Shown piece by piece: positions 61,934 to 64,000 of a stretch of 64,000 bases of DNA (position 1 is the stretch's first letter; each line of letters begins with the position of its first letter). Position numbers and translations under genes: made by a program. The stretch covers positions 356,501 to 420,500 of the forward strand of contig NZ_CP076620.1 in the NCBI RefSeq assembly GCF_020911725.1, read 5' to 3'. This DNA is from Clostridium cadaveris (GTDB taxonomy: Bacteria > Bacillota > Clostridia > Clostridiales > Clostridiaceae). Below the pieces are notes generated by a model. That model did no database searches. It was not told the DNA's origin and saw nothing but the letters and a program-made list of their open reading frames with translations.

Positions 61934-62974
61934 ATGGATGAAAAATCAGCACTAATAGAGCTTACAGAAGCTCATGGTCCAAGCGGAAGAGAAAACATGA
62001 TACATCCCATGTTGAAAAGATATTTTTCACCTTATGGAGAGGTGTGGAGTGATAACATAAATAATTTGTACACCTTAAAAAAGGGCAGAGGAAATAATTC
62101 AATAATGATATTAGCACATAGTGATGAGATATTCCTTATGGTCACAGAGATAATTGATAATGGTTTTTTAAGGGTTGTATCCAAAGGAATTGATGCAAAA
62201 ACTTTAGTATCTCAGGAAGTCATAATTCATGGAAGAAAAACTATAAAGGGAGTTATAGGTATAAAACCACCACACCTCATGAATGACAAGGAAAAGACAG
62301 GAGCAGTTACTATAGAGGGACTTTTAGTTGACACAGGATATTCAAAGGAAGCTCTAGAAAAAATTGTAGAAGTAGGAGATTATATAACTCTTAGCAGAAA
62401 ATGTACTGAACTCTTAAATAACAATATGGCATGCAAATGTGCAGATGATAGGGCAGGAGTAGTAGCAATGCTTTCTTGTGCAAAGGAGCTTGAAAACTCA
62501 ATTCATGATTTGGATGTTTATTTTGTTTCTGGAGTTCAAGAGGAAGTTGGTCTAAGAGGAGCTAAAGCCGCAGCTTACAATGTAAAACCTAAGATTGCAA
62601 TAGCGTTAGATACAACTTTTGATAATGGAAGATTTGGTGATGATTATAGGGAAAATGAATTAGGAAAAGGACCTTCTATATGTATAGGACCCAATATTCA
62701 TCCTAAGGTTAGAAAGAAGATAATGGAGGTAGCAAAGGAGTACAATATTCCTTTTCAGCTTGAAGTAGAACCAGGGTCCACAGGAACTGATGCTTGGGCT
62801 ATACAGGTTACAAGAGATGGAATACCAACATTGCTTTTATCAATACCAATAAAATATATGCACACTTCAGTAGAGGTAGTTAATATCGATGACATAAAAA
62901 ACACAGGAAAACTTATGGCAAGGTTTATTGAAAAATTAAAGGATGATGAATTGGAGGACTTGATATGCTTTTAG
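61934..62974 (+). CDS. M42-family aminopeptidase, first of a tandem set
   Basis: This 346-residue cytosolic metallopeptidase has its motifs in place: LAHSDEIFLMVT near residue 60 (Ser replaces the usual Met after His), CADDRAGVVAM near 169, SGVQEEVGLRGAKAA near 199, ALDTTFDNG near 228 and YMHTSVEV near 314. It should remove N-terminal residues from short peptides within a dodecameric shell. It overlaps the next M42 gene by ten bases. Confidence 0.94.
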   Translation: MDEKSALIELTEAHGPSGRENMIHPMLKRYFSPYGEVWSDNINNLYTLKKGRGNNSIMILAHSDEIFLMVTEIIDNGFLRVVSKGIDAKTLVSQEVIIHGRKTIKGVIGIKPPHLMNDKEKTGAVTIEGLLVDTGYSKEALEKIVEVGDYITLSRKCTELLNNNMACKCADDRAGVVAMLSCAKELENSIHDLDVYFVSGVQEEVGLRGAKAAAYNVKPKIAIALDTTFDNGRFGDDYRENELGKGPSICIGPNIHPKVRKKIMEVAKEYNIPFQLEVEPGSTGTDAWAIQVTRDGIPTLLLSIPIKYMHTSVEVVNIDDIKNTGKLMARFIEKLKDDELEDLICF

Positions 62975-63963
62975 AAACTTTATGCAATGCTTCAGGACCT
63001 ACCGGTTTTGAATGTGATGTAAGAAAGATAATAATAGATGAGGTAAAACCTTATGTAGATGAAATAAAAGTAGATACTATGGGTAACATAATTGTCCACA
63101 AGAGTGGAAAAGGAAAGAAGGTACTTGTGGATGCTCATATGGATGAAGTAGGCTTTATCATAACAGGTTTTAATAAAGACGGTACTTTAAGATTTTCAGC
63201 TTTGGGTGGAGTTAATAGCAAAATAATACCATCAAAGGTTGTGCTTATAGGAGAGAATAAAATTCCAGGAGTTATAGGAATAAAACCTATACACCTTCAA
63301 GGAAAAGAAGAAAGAAAAAATGGAATAACATATAGAGATTGTGCTATTGACATAGGAGCTAAGGATGAAGAACAGGCTAGAAGTAAGGTAGAGCTTGGAG
63401 ATTATGCAGTATTTGATGTGGCTATGGAGGAATTCGGAGAAGGTCTTATAAAAGGAAAAGCCTTTGATGACAGAATGGGATGCTACCTTCTTATAGAAGC
63501 TTTAAAAGAGAACTATGCCTGTGATTTGTATGGAGTTTTTGCTGTACAGGAAGAGATAGGGGATAGAGGATCATATGCTGCCAGTTATGCTGTAATGCCA
63601 GATATAGGAATAGCTCTTGAGGGAACTATATGTGCAGATATGCCGTCTGTACCAAGCTATCAAAGTGCAACGACAGTTGGATGTGGTCCTGCTATATCTA
63701 TTATGGATGTAACGAGTATATTTAATGATGATATAGCACAGGACATAATTAAGGTAGCGGAAAAGGAAAATATAAAGTATCAAAGAAGAAGAGCTGTAGC
63801 AGGAGGAAATGATGCTGGAGCTATATCCATGGTTGGAAGCGGTGCTAAGATAGCAACACTATCAGTTCCATGCAGGTATATTCACTCAGCAATTTCTGTA
63901 GCATCAAAAGAAGATATAGATAACGGAATAAAATTATTAAAAGCATATTTGAAAACTTTATAA
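62965..63963 (+). CDS. M42-family aminopeptidase, second of a tandem set
   Basis: This 332-residue enzyme starts inside the upstream gene (ten-base overlap) and is therefore coupled to it. Motifs are DAHMDEVGFIIT near residue 54, FDDRMGCYL near 169, AVQEEIGDRGSYAA near 200, ALEGTICADMPS near 229 (Glu instead of the Asp in the first copy) and RYIHSAISV near 311. The Asp/Glu difference between the copies suggests different peptide preferences. Confidence 0.94.
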   Translation: MLLETLCNASGPTGFECDVRKIIIDEVKPYVDEIKVDTMGNIIVHKSGKGKKVLVDAHMDEVGFIITGFNKDGTLRFSALGGVNSKIIPSKVVLIGENKIPGVIGIKPIHLQGKEERKNGITYRDCAIDIGAKDEEQARSKVELGDYAVFDVAMEEFGEGLIKGKAFDDRMGCYLLIEALKENYACDLYGVFAVQEEIGDRGSYAASYAVMPDIGIALEGTICADMPSVPSYQSATTVGCGPAISIMDVTSIFNDDIAQDIIKVAEKENIKYQRRRAVAGGNDAGAISMVGSGAKIATLSVPCRYIHSAISVASKEDIDNGIKLLKAYLKTL

Positions 63964-63987
63964 GAGATTTTAGAGGGAGGATTAGAA

Positions 63988-64000
63988 ATGAAACCTTTAT
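63988..64000 (+). CDS. Start of a further gene, cut by window edge
   Basis: AGGGAGGA at 63974-63981 precedes an ATG at 63988 that opens MKPL before the sequence ends. By position, 24 bases after two tandem M42 genes, it is probably a third M42 peptidase, but only four codons are visible. Confidence 0.6.

Noticed and set aside
1-64000. CRISPR arrays, insertion sequences, prophage, toxin-antitoxin or restriction systems
   Set aside because: No regular spaced repeats, transposase, integrase, phage structural or restriction-modification genes were seen on either strand.

Overview
This 64 kb window looks like chromosomal DNA of a low-GC, Gram-positive, spore-forming anaerobe of the Clostridium sensu stricto type. 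The evidence is the very AT-rich intergenic DNA, strong GGAGG-type ribosome binding sites, many short U-tailed terminators, and clostridial families (OPT transporter plus PqqD-like protein, clustered M42 aminopeptidases, DUF4179 anti-sigma factor, BglG-type antiterminators, TPP riboswitch). There are no rRNA or tRNA genes, no intact insertion sequence, no prophage and no CRISPR array. The first gene (LysR) and the last gene are cut by the window edges. I assigned no species.

Layout. 0-6.2 kb: divergent LysR/TauE pair, a flavoprotein-acetyltransferase pair, two divergent cysteine-rich small proteins and unknown membrane proteins. 6.4-8.1 kb: an unusual protein with three S1-like RNA-binding domains and a C-terminal region resembling replication-relaxation proteins. 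8.4-11.8 kb: a PTS operon (EIIBC, PHP phosphoesterase, LicT-type antiterminator) with a LicT-type RAT/terminator in its leader. 12.9-16.7 kb: peptide use (PepD dipeptidase, OPT transporter, PqqD-like protein). 17-19 kb: TetR repressor and MFS efflux pump with palindromic operators. 19-31 kb: housekeeping and salvage enzymes (HAD phosphatases, YitT, alpha/beta hydrolase, PutP with a divergent LysR, UMF1-type MFS, M42 peptidase, phosphoglycerate-mutase-like phosphatase, a short cis-prenyltransferase). 31-35.9 kb: two anchored extracytoplasmic proteins, a Na+/alanine symporter and a mutarotase-like protein. 36-39.4 kb: a leftward thiamine salvage operon (thiE, thiW, thiM, a HAD phosphatase and a thiamine-binding protein) under a TPP riboswitch. 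39.5-41.2 kb: ECF sigma and DUF4179 anti-sigma pair. 42-45.4 kb: EamA exporter, metallophosphoesterase, Gfo/Idh oxidoreductase. 45.4-45.6 kb: remains of a GntR-ABC operon. 45.8-52.8 kb: two GlcT-type antiterminators around a GlcNAc/glucose-type PTS EIICB, a MarR-flavodoxin pair, an FMN-dependent hydroxyacid dehydrogenase, and a stand-alone EIIA whose leader carries a GlcT-type RAT. 53-61 kb: a cell-surface region with a MucBP-repeat wall-anchored protein, an amidase and seven small anchored, membrane or helical proteins. 61-64 kb: pyroglutamyl peptidase and a run of M42 aminopeptidases.

How the parts fit. Two PTS permeases (8.5 and 46.8 kb) lack an EIIA domain, and one free EIIA is encoded at 52.2 kb, so the loci may work together. 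Antitermination recurs: three PRD antiterminators and two leaders with recognisable RAT/terminator overlap. Peptide scavenging is the second theme (PepD, OPT, Pcp, at least three M42 enzymes). The least explained parts are the S1-relaxation fusion, the PHP enzyme in the PTS operon, the GC-rich attenuator between thiE and thiW, and the surface-protein cluster.
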